From the NCBI GenBank assembly GCA_021783695.1, contig JAJXTO010000004.1:1-64000 (forward strand): 64,000 bases of DNA, read 5' to 3'. The DNA is from Pseudomonadota bacterium (GTDB lineage Bacteria > Pseudomonadota > Gammaproteobacteria > Burkholderiales > Burkholderiaceae_C). Positions 1 through 7,778 of the stretch are shown here, one piece after another (the stretch's first letter is position 1; each line of letters begins with the position of its first letter). The translations under genes and the position numbers were made by a program. The notes beneath the pieces are model-generated. The model ran no database searches. It saw only the letters and a list, made by a program, of their open reading frames with translations, and was not told where the DNA came from.

Positions 1-78
1 CACAGTGACCGCCTCTCTCTTGAAGGCAATCACTGTAGAAACCCGACCGCAAAACGCACCCCGGCGGCGTGCGTCAAC

Positions 79-119
79 CGCTCACGATAGTTGTCGCTGA
101 GCGATCAAGATAATTGTCG
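79..119. repeat. Imperfect 18-bp direct repeat pair
   Basis: Positions 79-96 and 102-119 match at 15 of 18 bases with a 23-bp period; the shared core on the plus strand is of the form TCA-GATA-TTGTCG. Closely spaced terminal direct repeats of this kind occur at the ends of IS21-family and Tn7-like elements. IS21 relics are present elsewhere in the window, but these repeats are not the same sequence as the repeats at 39911-39953. Assignment to an element end is inference. Confidence 0.4.
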
Positions 120-689
120 GCCGCCAGCACGCTCAATCGCACGTGCCGTTTCCCTGTACACGAACAACTGTTTCTCGTTCACATGGATCTCCCTGCCCGC
201 AAGGGCATGATTCAAAAAAATTGGTAGACGAAAGGCCGCCAAGCCTTTGCGCTTTTGTCCGGGGGCCAACCCGGACACTTGCTCCAACCACTCCCAGCCG
301 CCAGGCTGGGTCACTCGCTTCGCTCTCTCAGCTCCGCCTTTTCCCCCCGATGGTCGCCAAACCATCCTGCCGACTGGATACGGCTGCCTTGACTTTCGGT
401 CTTGGCTTTCTTGGGTACTTCGAACGCCGCTCTCACCCCGTCCAGATTTTCAGGTTCGTTACACCCGCGCCGACGATTACCACATCGCCGACGACCTTTT
501 CGAGATTTGCCACAGTTCCGCAAAATAAAGTTAAACGTGTTTAGGTCAACCCCAGTTTTTCCAACTCAATCGCCCGGCGCGTCCCCGGGTTTTCATCGCC
601 CTGAAGGCAGTAAAGTGGATGATTACGATTGGAATCTGGTTTCGGTTATCGCAGACATTTCAGTCCTATAACCCTGCACGTCTTTCCAG

Positions 690-1362
690 AATGCACCGTT
701 TCTGACGCGGTGCAATTACAGGTTAAGCTATCGGCTGAGGTGTCATGCTTCCCGGTGCGACCCGGTTCACAATCCACTCCCGCGAAGATTTTCAGCACTT
801 GCTGAATACTCCGCTGCGGGTAATAAACCCGCGTAGCACGCCCCTGTCTGGTACACGTTGCGCATTTTCATGCGCCCCGTAAGGTGGACTTTCACCACCT
901 TTTCTTTTGCAGCTTGCTGTAGCGCACGCCTTTAATCAGTTATGGACTGGAACAGCGGGGTTACTCCTGCAAGCAGGTATTAGTCCGTTGCCCCGTCCTT
1001 GCACCCGTCGAGCGATTTTCACCGCAACGGGTGCAAACTGAGAGCTTGTATTAACCCTGGCGAGGTTAATACCGTACCGGCTGGCTGGCCGGTTAGTGAA
1101 CGAGAAGGCTCGTTCGGCGCGAATGTTGGTGGCTTTGGGTTGGCGTCCCAGGCATGCACCCGTTATTGGTGCATGCCTGGGACGCCAGGCCCAGGGAGCC
1201 AGCGCGTTGCCATCGCTCGTGTTCTCCGCCATTCGGCGGCCCAAGACCTTGTACAGGAGAGATGCCGACTGCGGTGCAATGCTGACTGCAACCCACTCTC
1301 ACCCCCCTACCACCTTCATCTAGCGTGATGACTAAAACCCGGAGATGAGTAGCTATCACGCT
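690..1362. ncRNA. Candidate large structured noncoding RNA or intron/omega-RNA relic
   Basis: At least eleven perfect inverted repeats occur one after another: 692-698/708-714, 791-796/801-806, 816-820/828-832, 860-865/870-875, 881-887/895-901, 966-970/973-977, 999-1007/1028-1036, 1048-1056/1064-1072, 1076-1081/1088-1093, 1098-1104/1109-1115, 1141-1160/1168-1187, and a longer-range pair 1322-1329/1355-1362. Loops are mostly 2 to 20 nt. The density is far above that of the other intergenic regions here. On the minus strand the segment includes the sequence GGTGAAAGTCCACC, a type of motif seen in group II intron RNAs. No reverse transcriptase or IscB-like protein is visible next to it. The strand cannot be fixed by eye: stems are symmetric, and the minus strand is only slightly favoured by that motif. 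It could be a HEARO/omega-RNA-like element, an ORF-less group II intron fragment or something else; none of these is verified. Confidence 0.4.
1141..1187. repeat. Perfect 20-bp inverted repeat with 7-nt loop
   Basis: The arms 1141-1160 and 1168-1187 are exact reverse complements separated by the loop CGTTATT. Weaker pairing continues outward (GGCT near 1131 with AGCC near 1197). There is no T-run on either side, so a simple intrinsic terminator is unlikely. It is the strongest hairpin in the structured region. Confidence 0.85.
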
Positions 1363-1543
1363 GTAGATTGTGATATTCTTAAGTTGTGGATGTTCCGCCC
1401 GGCAGGGCGTTAATGGCACGCCACAGCCGCTCGTGCCTGCGCCGCTGCCGTGCCGCTGCAACTGGCACGTCTTGCCAGCCTCGCCTTTTGTCGGCACATC
1501 GCTGCAGCGTCCACGCGCCGGCAGGCGCGCGATGAGTGAGTGA

Positions 1544-1562
1544 ATGGATGGATGGATGGATG
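1544..1562. repeat. ATGG tetranucleotide microsatellite
   Basis: Four full ATGG units plus a partial fifth lie about 25 bases upstream of the start codon of the following gene. Tetranucleotide tracts close to a start can vary in copy number by slipped-strand mispairing; whether this one does is unknown. Confidence 0.7.
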
Positions 1563-1588
1563 CAACACAAGTGGTGGATGGGTGAGTG

Positions 1589-2368
1589 ATGGAAATACTG
1601 GATATAACAAATGCGATGCAATCCATCCTTTTGCATCACACGCGGGGCTATACCCTGTGGGTCGATATTCGCGCCCATGAAACAAAAATCCCTGCGCTCG
1701 ATGAAAAATGGGCGCTTTCTCTTGGAACTCACGAACCGGGCTGGAAGCGGCAAGATCGAAAACAGCACGATATTCCGAACGCCGTGGCAATCGCTGGCAG
1801 GGTATTTTCTCAACCTGGGCAAGTTGAAATCGTTCTGCTGGCGACAGCTAATGCGCGCCACGTCAATCCCGGTTCACCGCATCACGCCTTTCTCCGGGAA
1901 CAGTGGCGTGATGACTTGCCGAGATTCAGTCATTTTGAAATGGCGCACCAACCCACAGAAGCACAGGGTAAACTGGTGTGGACGTGGCGTATTCGCAAAA
2001 TCGAATTGAATCAGATTGAAAAGCGGCTGGTTGCACTGACCGATGCGCGTGACGTCGAAACACTCAAGCGTGAGACGCATTCGCTTGTGCGCAGTTTCCC
2101 GATGTTCAATGGAATTCGCAGCCAGGTGCGGCGATTATTACGTCACGTTCAGCGTAAATGCGCGGCCTGTCATATTGATTATCCAGGGCCCGACCCTGAA
2201 AATCTCCCAATGATGTTGAGGTTTCCCCGAACTCGGGCAACGCAGATGGCGCGTGAAGTTGGCGGGCGAAGCCCAGCCTCAAGCGGCGCGGCGCAGCCGC
2301 AGCCTCACGCGGTTGGCGCTCCGCAGGAGCAGCCTCACGCAGTTGGCGGCCCGAAGGGCCAGCCCTAA
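1589..2368 (+). CDS. Uncharacterised accessory protein with a repeat-derived C-terminus
   Basis: The protein has about 259 residues and I do not recognise the family. The body (roughly residues 1-225) has normal composition, no signal peptide or membrane segment, and a possible metal-binding CAAC motif near residue 198 (KCAACHIDY), like the CxxC-H pattern of haem or zinc sites. The last 35 residues are low complexity (QPHAVGAPQEQPHAVGGPKG) because the frame reads into the tandem hairpin array at 2264-2430; the original stop was probably upstream of, or removed by, that array. ATG 1589 is preferred, with an in-frame GTG at 1586 as alternative; there is no strong Shine-Dalgarno sequence. It is likely cargo of a mobile element. 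Confidence 0.6.
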   Translation: MEILDITNAMQSILLHHTRGYTLWVDIRAHETKIPALDEKWALSLGTHEPGWKRQDRKQHDIPNAVAIAGRVFSQPGQVEIVLLATANARHVNPGSPHHAFLREQWRDDLPRFSHFEMAHQPTEAQGKLVWTWRIRKIELNQIEKRLVALTDARDVETLKRETHSLVRSFPMFNGIRSQVRRLLRHVQRKCAACHIDYPGPDPENLPMMLRFPRTRATQMAREVGGRSPASSGAAQPQPHAVGAPQEQPHAVGGPKGQP

Positions 2369-2430
2369 CCGGCGCTGCGCAGCAGCAGCCTGACGACGTC
2401 CCACGCTCACCGACGCAGCGCCCGAGGCGC
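2264..2430. repeat. Tandem array of six GNA-triloop hairpins
   Basis: Six short hairpins follow one another: stems 2264-2267/2271-2274, 2288-2292/2296-2300, 2318-2322/2326-2330, 2348-2352/2356-2360, 2374-2378/2382-2386 and 2418-2422/2426-2430. Every loop is three bases: GAA, GCA, GCA, GAA, GCA and CGA. The stems differ in sequence but stay perfectly paired, and the first units are joined by a linker close to CAGCCTCACGCGGTTGGC. Unit spacing is 24-30 bp, then 44 bp. The first four overlap the 3' end of the preceding gene and the last two lie beyond its stop. Paired changes in the stems imply selection for the fold, or a repeat family that spreads as hairpin units. Confidence 0.8.
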
Positions 2431-2534
2431 AGACCTTGAGGAGGTGAAGAGACCAGACCATCGACAGCGCCCCCCGGATCGATTAAAGTTGCTTTAGCAC
2501 GGATTTTCGTACCAAACCGAACTTAGGAGCCATC

Positions 2535-3728
2535 ATGCTGCACAGCTATGCGGCGACCAATTTCCAGTCCTTCCTGGATCGTGTGGAGGTGGATCTCGTC
2601 GTCAATGCGCGTGCGCCCCGCACCGACTGGACCGCGACCAGTGCGGGCGGTCAGCGCGTGTCCAAGGTGCTGGGCGTCATCGGCGCGAACGCATCGGGCA
2701 AGACGGCGTTGCTCAAGCCCTTGGCGTTTCTGGGTTGGTTCCTCAGTGCCTCTTTCCAGCAGACGCAGCCCGGTGCGCCGATTCCTGTCGCTCCCCACTT
2801 TGCCAACGCTGCCGAGCCGGTGGAGTTGGAATGCACCGCCGAGATCAAGGGCGAGCTGTGGCGCTATGTGTTGCGTTGCACCCCGCAGCGGGTGCTGCAT
2901 GAAGCGCTCTACCGCAAGCATGACCGCTTTCGCTATGTCTACATCCGGGATTGGGACGACAGCAAAGCGGCCTACACCGTGCGCCAGCAGGACTTTGGTC
3001 TCGACGCCAGCAAGGCGGTGGAAGCGCGGCCCAATGTCTCGCTGATTGCCTGGGCCGCGCAATACGGCGTGCTGCTGGCGCTCGGCCTTGCCACGCCCAT
3101 CGTCAGCAGCAACGTCAACATGGTGGGCCGCGTCCAGACTGGCGATCTGGCCGTATTGCAGGCCAGCAAGAGCTTCTATGAGAATCCGCCCCTTCTCGCG
3201 CAGGTGGAGCACCTGCTCTGCAGTTGGGATCTGGGCCTGTCGGGCCTGAGCATCCGCGAGTCCGAAGTGGCGCAGAATCTGCTCAATCCCGACATCAGGC
3301 AGAAGGTATGGATGCCCTACGGTCGCCACGCCAGCCACGGTCATAACTTCGAGCTGCCCTTCTTCCTGGAGTCCAACGGCACCAAGAGTGCATTCTCATT
3401 GCTCTCCTTCTTGCTGCCCACCCTCAGCAAGGGCGGCTTGGCGGTGATTGATGAATTCGAGAGCGACCTGCACCCCCACATGCTGGCGGCGATTCTCGAT
3501 CTTTTTGCCAGCCAGCGGACCAATCCCCACAACGCCCAGCTTGTGTTCACCAGCCACGCCATCGAGGTGCTGAACCTGCTGGAAAAGCAGCAGGTCATGT
3601 TGGTGGAGAAGAACGCGGATTGTGAAAGCACGGCGTTTCGGCTCGATCAGATCAGCGGCGTGCGCAGCGATGTCAGCCTGTACGGCAAATACATGGCCGG
3701 TGCGTTTGGCGCGGTGCCCAATCTGTGA
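2535..3728 (+). CDS. AAA family ATPase, RloA/AriA-like (candidate defence ATPase)
   Basis: This 397-residue protein is an ABC/SMC-type AAA ATPase of the AAA_15/AAA_21 group, which includes RloA and the AriA subunit of PARIS. A Walker A motif GANASGKT lies at residues 50-57 after a short N-terminal beta segment. The Walker B region GGLAVIDEFESDLHPHM sits near residues 300-316 and is followed by a switch/H-loop VFTSHAIEVLN. No membrane segment is seen. ATG 2535 follows a GGAG at 2525-2528 and the stop overlaps the next start as TGATG, so the two genes are translationally coupled. In characterised relatives such an ATPase senses infection and controls a TOPRIM nuclease partner. That role here is inferred from pairing and family. 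The surrounding integrase and toxin-antitoxin relics fit a defence island. Confidence 0.8.
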   Translation: MLHSYAATNFQSFLDRVEVDLVVNARAPRTDWTATSAGGQRVSKVLGVIGANASGKTALLKPLAFLGWFLSASFQQTQPGAPIPVAPHFANAAEPVELECTAEIKGELWRYVLRCTPQRVLHEALYRKHDRFRYVYIRDWDDSKAAYTVRQQDFGLDASKAVEARPNVSLIAWAAQYGVLLALGLATPIVSSNVNMVGRVQTGDLAVLQASKSFYENPPLLAQVEHLLCSWDLGLSGLSIRESEVAQNLLNPDIRQKVWMPYGRHASHGHNFELPFFLESNGTKSAFSLLSFLLPTLSKGGLAVIDEFESDLHPHMLAAILDLFASQRTNPHNAQLVFTSHAIEVLNLLEKQQVMLVEKNADCESTAFRLDQISGVRSDVSLYGKYMAGAFGAVPNL

Positions 3729-4237
3729 TGGCAGCGCGGCAATCGACTCGCCCGCCCTACAGGACCCTGCTCCTCGTGGGCGAGGGCGAAACGGAGCAAG
3801 CCTTTTTGCAACACGTCAAGGCACTGTATGTGCCGCGCGGCAGCGGCTTGCGCGTCACGGTGCGTTGCGCACACGGCAAGGGCGCCGCACATGTGGTGGA
3901 CTACGCCATTCGCCAGCAACGCGTCTACCAGTTCGACCAGATTGCCGCCTTGCTCGATACCGACACGGGTTGGACGCCCGCCGTTCAAAAGCGCGCACGC
4001 GAAAAACGCATCCAGGTGTTGAAGTCTGATCCATGCATCGAGGCGATGCTGCTGCGCGCCATCCGCCAACACGCTGGCGGCTCGACCAAGGAATTGAAAG
4101 CGCGGCTCGCGCCCTTCGTCTGTGATGATGCACTTGATCCGCAGCATTTCGCCGCACACTTCGGCATGGACGCCCTGCGAACCGGGCGACTGATCGAACC
4201 CACCCTGGACGAACTGCTGCGCTTGCTTGACACGTAA
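3728..4237 (+). CDS. TOPRIM-fold RloB-like nuclease, partner of the ATPase
   Basis: The protein has 169 residues. It opens with LLLVGEGETEQAFL (residues about 13-26), the Glu-containing motif of TOPRIM/RloB proteins, followed by an acidic ALLDTDTG near residue 76 (the DxD motif) and KSDPCIEAMLL near residue 98, which corresponds to the conserved NPCFE-WLL motif of RloB. These are the expected metal-binding and catalytic elements of an OLD/TOPRIM nuclease. It is shorter than many RloB proteins (about 200 residues), but all three motifs are present. ATG 3728 overlaps the ATPase stop codon; an in-frame GTG at 3725 would add one residue. RloA/RloB genes were first named as ORFs linked to type I restriction loci, but no restriction genes are visible here. 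Confidence 0.75.
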   Translation: MAARQSTRPPYRTLLLVGEGETEQAFLQHVKALYVPRGSGLRVTVRCAHGKGAAHVVDYAIRQQRVYQFDQIAALLDTDTGWTPAVQKRAREKRIQVLKSDPCIEAMLLRAIRQHAGGSTKELKARLAPFVCDDALDPQHFAAHFGMDALRTGRLIEPTLDELLRLLDT

Positions 4238-4499
4238 GCGGCGAGTCTGGCAAGGCAATGAAGCCGTGATGCCGGTAGAAAGCCCGCTGCCGTCTCGTCC
4301 TTGGCGTCCACCATCAGCGCGAAGGCGGCAACCTCCGGACGGGCAGCGCGGTCGAGCGCATCGGCCAGCAGCGCACCGCCAAGACCTTGCCACTTGAATG
4401 CCTGATCGACGGCCAAGCGGCCCATGCGAACGGTGGGCACGGTCGGATAACGGGGCAGCTTCTTGCTGCTGCTGCCCGGAAGATCGGCCAGCAGCAGGC
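4237..4499 (-). pseudogene. GNAT acetyltransferase toxin, C-terminal frameshifted relic
   Basis: On the minus strand, KLPRYPTVPTVRMGRLAVDQ and the acetyl-CoA loop QGLGGALLADALDRAA, followed by AAFALMVDAKDETAA, match the C-terminal half of TacT/AtaT-type GNAT toxins. The N-terminal half is missing: the frame continues directly out of the upstream nucleotidyltransferase without a stop. After DETAA a frameshift around 4280-4292 moves the family's C-terminus (FYRHHGFIALPDSPLT) into another frame. Catalytic function is therefore unlikely. Its 3' end abuts the stop of the TOPRIM gene, convergently. Confidence 0.75.
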
Positions 4500-4791
4500 T
4501 TGCCGATGCCAGGGCCTCTGCAAGCACCACGGCGCGGAATTTCTCTGGGAGATCGCCCGGAGTGAGGACATCCACCGGGACGCCCAGCAAGCGCTCCACT
4601 TCGACCTGGATGGCCGCAACGTCCATCAGAGTCGTTTCCGCCGTGGGATCGACCAGCACATCCAGGTCGCTGCGGTCGTCATCCTCGCCACGCAAGACCG
4701 ACCCGAAAACGCGCGCATTGCGGGCACGATGAGCCAGCACGATGCGGTGAATCTCGGCGCGATGGTCTTGCAGGGCTTGTGAGGGCCTCAT
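4500..4791 (-). pseudogene. MNT-type minimal nucleotidyltransferase relic
   Basis: From ATG 4791 the minus strand encodes about 95 residues of a MNT-domain nucleotidyltransferase. It has the strand-loop motif VFGSVLRGEDDDRSDLDVLVDP, which carries the GSx10DxD catalytic signature (G-S near residue 30; D-x-D at about 42-44). VPVDVLTPGDLPEKFRAVVLAEAL is also typical. Relatives end near residue 97, but here the frame runs on without a stop into the GNAT relic, so a deletion has joined two genes. The core itself looks intact and could still fold. The start overlaps the stop of the recombinase relic as ATGA. MNT proteins act as AMP- or NMP-transferring antitoxins with HEPN partners; no HEPN gene is visible. 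Confidence 0.65.
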
Positions 4792-5004
4792 GAGCGCGGA
4801 TGATCCAGCTTCGGCGCCAATATTTCCGAATCGAAGTGGGTGTGCCGCTTGAGCATGGACAAGCTCTTGTGCCCCGTCATGCTCGCCACTTCCATGTCCT
4901 GGCTTCCAGCCGGAAACTCGGCCATCAATCCGCCGAGGAAGGGTTCGCAGGGCGTCCCGCGCTGCGCTGGACAACGCGATGGTGCGGCTCTCGCCGTTGT
5001 GTTC
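4788..5004 (-). pseudogene. Tyrosine recombinase (integrase) C-terminal relic
   Basis: The minus strand shows two pieces of one family in different frames. First comes RTIALSSAARDALRTLPRRIDG from the core of the catalytic domain, then MEVASMTGHKSLSMLKRHTHF, the C-terminal box with the histidine region and the terminal YTHF-like stretch. In this copy the usual tyrosine position of the RYTHF motif reads RHTHF, so the nucleophile is lost. The N-terminal two thirds are absent. It ends with TGA at 4788-4790, overlapping the start of the MNT relic. It supports a history of integrative-element insertion here. Confidence 0.75.
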
Positions 5005-5106
5005 CCCCGGCGTCGGCGGTCACGCGGTACAGGCATGGGATCGACAAAACAGCGCGCGCGCTGATAATGGGGCGCAGGCCCCGCCTCGCCGCGCCTACTT
5101 CGCCGC

Positions 5107-7047
5107 ATGAAACGCCACTGGACACTCACCACAAAAATCGCCCTGTTCGCCGGGGCGTTTCTGTTGTTGTCGCTGCTGTCGGTCGGGGCGACGCTCTGGA
5201 TTTCCTGGAATCTGGAAGGCGGCGCGGCGGCAATGAACGTCGCCGGGCGGCTGCGGATGATGACTTACCAATTGGCGCTGACTTCCGCCACAGCCGGGCA
5301 GCCCCGCCTGGCGACCGAAGTGAACCAGTTGCAGCATGGCCTTGATTTGTTGCGCAGCGGCAATCAGGCACGCCCGCTGTTTGTTCCCTGGGATGACACC
5401 ATTCGCGCGCGCTTTGCCACGGTGCAATCGGAATGGCAGAAACTGCGCCCGCGCTGGGACAATCCGAAGCTTGCGCCAAAGATTCAGCGCGCAGAAGTTG
5501 ATCTCTTTGTCGCGCAGATCGATGCGTTTGTCAGCGCCATCGAGCACCGGCTCGATTTCTGGACGTCCGTGCTGCATGGCTTTCAGATGGGCATGGCGGT
5601 GCTGGTCGTGCTGGGTGCGCTACTGATGTTCTATGCCGCCTATCTGTTCGTGCTCGATCCGGTTGGGCGGCTCAGCCGGGGGGTTCAGGCGCTTGAACAG
5701 GGCGACTATTCCGCGCGGGTGCAGGTCGATTCCACCGATGAGCTTGGCGATCTGGCGCATGGCTTCAACCGCATGGCTGGACAGTTGCAGACCGTCTATG
5801 CGGAGCTGGAAGACCGTGTGCGGCAGAAGACCGCCGCGCTGCAAACCGAACAACAGCGACTCGCCGCCCTCTATCAGATCAGCGCCCTGGTCTCGGGCGC
5901 GCAGAGCCTGGATGCGCTCGCCCAGGATTTCATTGCGGCCATGCAGGCAATGGCCGGCGCCGACGCCGCCCTGCTGCGCTGGACGGATGAAACTGCGCAG
6001 CGCTATCTGCTGCTTGCCGCGCACGGCATGCCCGCCGAAATCTCCGAGGCCGAGCGCTGCCTCATCGCCGGCACCTGCCATTGCGGCAATGCGCGCGCGG
6101 GACAGGGGCCGCAGACCATCCAGTTTCGTCGGGACGCCGCCAGCGATCAGGCTCTGCCCGCTGACGACGCCTGTGTGCGCGAAGGTTTCGCCACACTCAT
6201 CAGCGTACCCGTCTCCACACAGCAACGGCTGCTCGGCGAAATCAATCTGTTCTATCGCAGCGAACACCGCATCGACCCGCAGCAAAGCGCGCTCTTCGAC
6301 GCGCTGGCGGGGCATCTGGCCGCGGCCATGGAAAGTCTGCGCAGCGCTGCGCTTGAACGCGAAGCCGCCGTGGCGCGTGAACGCGCGCTGCTCGCGCGCG
6401 AACTGCATGATTCCATCGCACAAGCCCTGGCCTTCATGAAAATTCAGTTGCAGCTCCTGCGTTCGGCATTGAAATCGAACAACCCGGAGCGGATCGAGAC
6501 GGTTGTCAATGAGCTCGACGCCGGGGTGCGCGAGAGCCTGGCCGATGTGCGTGAGCTGCTGCTGCATTTCCGCACCCGCACGCAGGATCAGGACATCGAA
6601 CCCGCGCTGCGCAGCACCCTGCAAAAATTCGAACTGCAAAGCGGGGTGCCGGTGCAATTGCATTTCAGCGGCCACGGCCAGCCGCTCGACCCCGACGTGC
6701 AGATTCAGGTCTTGCATGTGCTGCAGGAGGCACTATCGAATGTGCGCAAGCACGCGCGGGCGAGCCGCGTCGCGGTCGAGGTCGCCAGCCTGCCGCGCTG
6801 GCGCTTCGTCGTCAGCGACGATGGTCAGGGATATGATTCCCAGATCCTGCAAGCCGACGCGCAAGCGCATGTGGGCCTGCAGATCATGCGCGAACGTGCG
6901 GCGCAGATCGGTGGCACGCTGCACATCGAATCCGCACCGGCCAAGGGGACGCAAGTCATCCTCGAACTCCCCGATGCATTTGGCACCTCCCCCGCATTGC
7001 AATCCGCCGCGGCAGATCCCACGGCTCCACTGACCCATGCCTCCTGA
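5107..7047 (+). CDS. narX: Nitrate/nitrite sensor histidine kinase NarX
   Basis: The 646-residue protein is a membrane sensor kinase of the NarX/NarQ family. It has TM1 at about 11-33, a periplasmic four-helix sensor with the conserved P-box-like MNVAGRLRMMTYQLALTS at about 43-60, TM2 at about 160-184, a HAMP linker, a GAF-like region containing a GTCHCG cysteine pair (about 320-325), then the HisKA_3 dimerisation domain with the phospho-accepting H434 in ARELHDSIAQALA. A C-terminal HATPase domain follows (DDGQGYD, GLQIMRERA). Ligand binding at the periplasmic face triggers phosphorylation of NarL. The 3' end overlaps narL by 11 bp. No clear Shine-Dalgarno precedes ATG 5107. A TGATAAT hexamer-like -10 sits near 5063. 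Confidence 0.93.
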   Translation: MKRHWTLTTKIALFAGAFLLLSLLSVGATLWISWNLEGGAAAMNVAGRLRMMTYQLALTSATAGQPRLATEVNQLQHGLDLLRSGNQARPLFVPWDDTIRARFATVQSEWQKLRPRWDNPKLAPKIQRAEVDLFVAQIDAFVSAIEHRLDFWTSVLHGFQMGMAVLVVLGALLMFYAAYLFVLDPVGRLSRGVQALEQGDYSARVQVDSTDELGDLAHGFNRMAGQLQTVYAELEDRVRQKTAALQTEQQRLAALYQISALVSGAQSLDALAQDFIAAMQAMAGADAALLRWTDETAQRYLLLAAHGMPAEISEAERCLIAGTCHCGNARAGQGPQTIQFRRDAASDQALPADDACVREGFATLISVPVSTQQRLLGEINLFYRSEHRIDPQQSALFDALAGHLAAAMESLRSAALEREAAVARERALLARELHDSIAQALAFMKIQLQLLRSALKSNNPERIETVVNELDAGVRESLADVRELLLHFRTRTQDQDIEPALRSTLQKFELQSGVPVQLHFSGHGQPLDPDVQIQVLHVLQEALSNVRKHARASRVAVEVASLPRWRFVVSDDGQGYDSQILQADAQAHVGLQIMRERAAQIGGTLHIESAPAKGTQVILELPDAFGTSPALQSAAADPTAPLTHAS

Positions 7048-7720
7048 GATTCGTGTTTTGCTCGTTGACGACCACCCGCTGTTCCGCCGCGGTCTGGTGG
7101 CGCTGCTCGCGGAAGAACCTGGCATGCAGGTGGTTGGCGAGGCGGCCGACACGGGCGAGGCGCTCCGGCAGATCGAGCGCGGCCAGCCCGATGTGGTGCT
7201 CCTCGACAACCATCTGCCCGGGGTGCGCGGCGTCGATGCGGTCGCCGGTCTGCACTCCGCCTATCCGCAGATCAAGATCCTGATGCTCACGGTCAGCGAC
7301 GACGCTGCGGATCTGGCCACCGCGCTGCGCGCCGGCGCCAGCGGCTATCTGCTCAAGACCTGCGACATCGGCGAAATCGTCGCCGCCATTCGCCGCGCGC
7401 AGCACGGGCAGGTCATCATCGGTGCCGACATGGCGCCCAAGCTCATGCAGGCCATGAGCGATACGGCGGCAGAGAGCCCGGCGCCTGCCGCCGCAGCGAC
7501 GGCGGTTCCGCCAGACGACGACACCGAACTGCTCAGCCCGCGCGAACGGCAGATCGCCGCCGCCATTGCCCGCGGCGCGAGCAACAAGGTCATCGCCCGC
7601 GATCTCGATATTGCCGAAACCACGGTCAAGGTGCATGTGCAGAGCATTCTGCGCAAGCTCAATCTGTCGTCGCGGGTGCAGATCGCGGTGTACGCCAGCG
7701 AAAAAGGCTGGTCTACTTGA
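7037..7720 (+). CDS. narL: Nitrate response regulator NarL
   Basis: This 227-residue two-component regulator has a receiver domain (DDHP at 11-14, phospho-acceptor D57 in VLLDNHLPG, K near 111 in YLLKTCD) and a C-terminal LuxR/GerE helix-turn-helix (LSPREREIAAAIARGASNKV-like, about 160-220). A linker of alternating Ala/Pro residues, about 150-165, separates the domains. It starts inside the end of narX and is surely co-transcribed with it. NarL activates nar genes in the presence of nitrate; the adjacent narK1K2GHJI genes are the expected targets. Confidence 0.93.
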   Translation: MPPEIRVLLVDDHPLFRRGLVALLAEEPGMQVVGEAADTGEALRQIERGQPDVVLLDNHLPGVRGVDAVAGLHSAYPQIKILMLTVSDDAADLATALRAGASGYLLKTCDIGEIVAAIRRAQHGQVIIGADMAPKLMQAMSDTAAESPAPAAAATAVPPDDDTELLSPRERQIAAAIARGASNKVIARDLDIAETTVKVHVQSILRKLNLSSRVQIAVYASEKGWST

Positions 7721-7778
7721 CCGCTACAAGGGCGGGCTGCGCCCAGCCCAGCCCGCTACAGGGCCAAGGAACCCCAAC

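Larger units (their letters stand above)
1..1585. other. Gene-poor accessory region rich in secondary structure
   Basis: I see no convincing protein gene in this stretch. Short open frames exist on both strands but lack domain-like sequence or good ribosome sites. One minus-strand frame, 541-645, reads like the last 34 codons of a real protein (it contains GDENPGTRRAIELEKLGLT before its stop) but has an in-frame stop directly upstream, so it is at best a gene remnant. The interval also holds an imperfect direct repeat near the left edge, a dense series of hairpins from 690 to 1362 and a short tetranucleotide repeat. These are listed separately. The makeup suggests mobile-element debris or a large noncoding RNA. 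Confidence 0.6.

Noticed and set aside
690-1362. Definite group II intron
   Set aside because: A GGTGAAAGTCC-type motif is present, but I could not identify domain V or VI or a reverse transcriptase.
2264-2430. CRISPR array
   Set aside because: Units are hairpins with variable stems and no unique spacers of constant size; no cas genes nearby.
2264-2430. Integron attC sites
   Set aside because: GTTGGC recurs, but the R'/R'' core pairs (GTTRRRY with RYYYAAC) are not formed and no integron integrase is seen.
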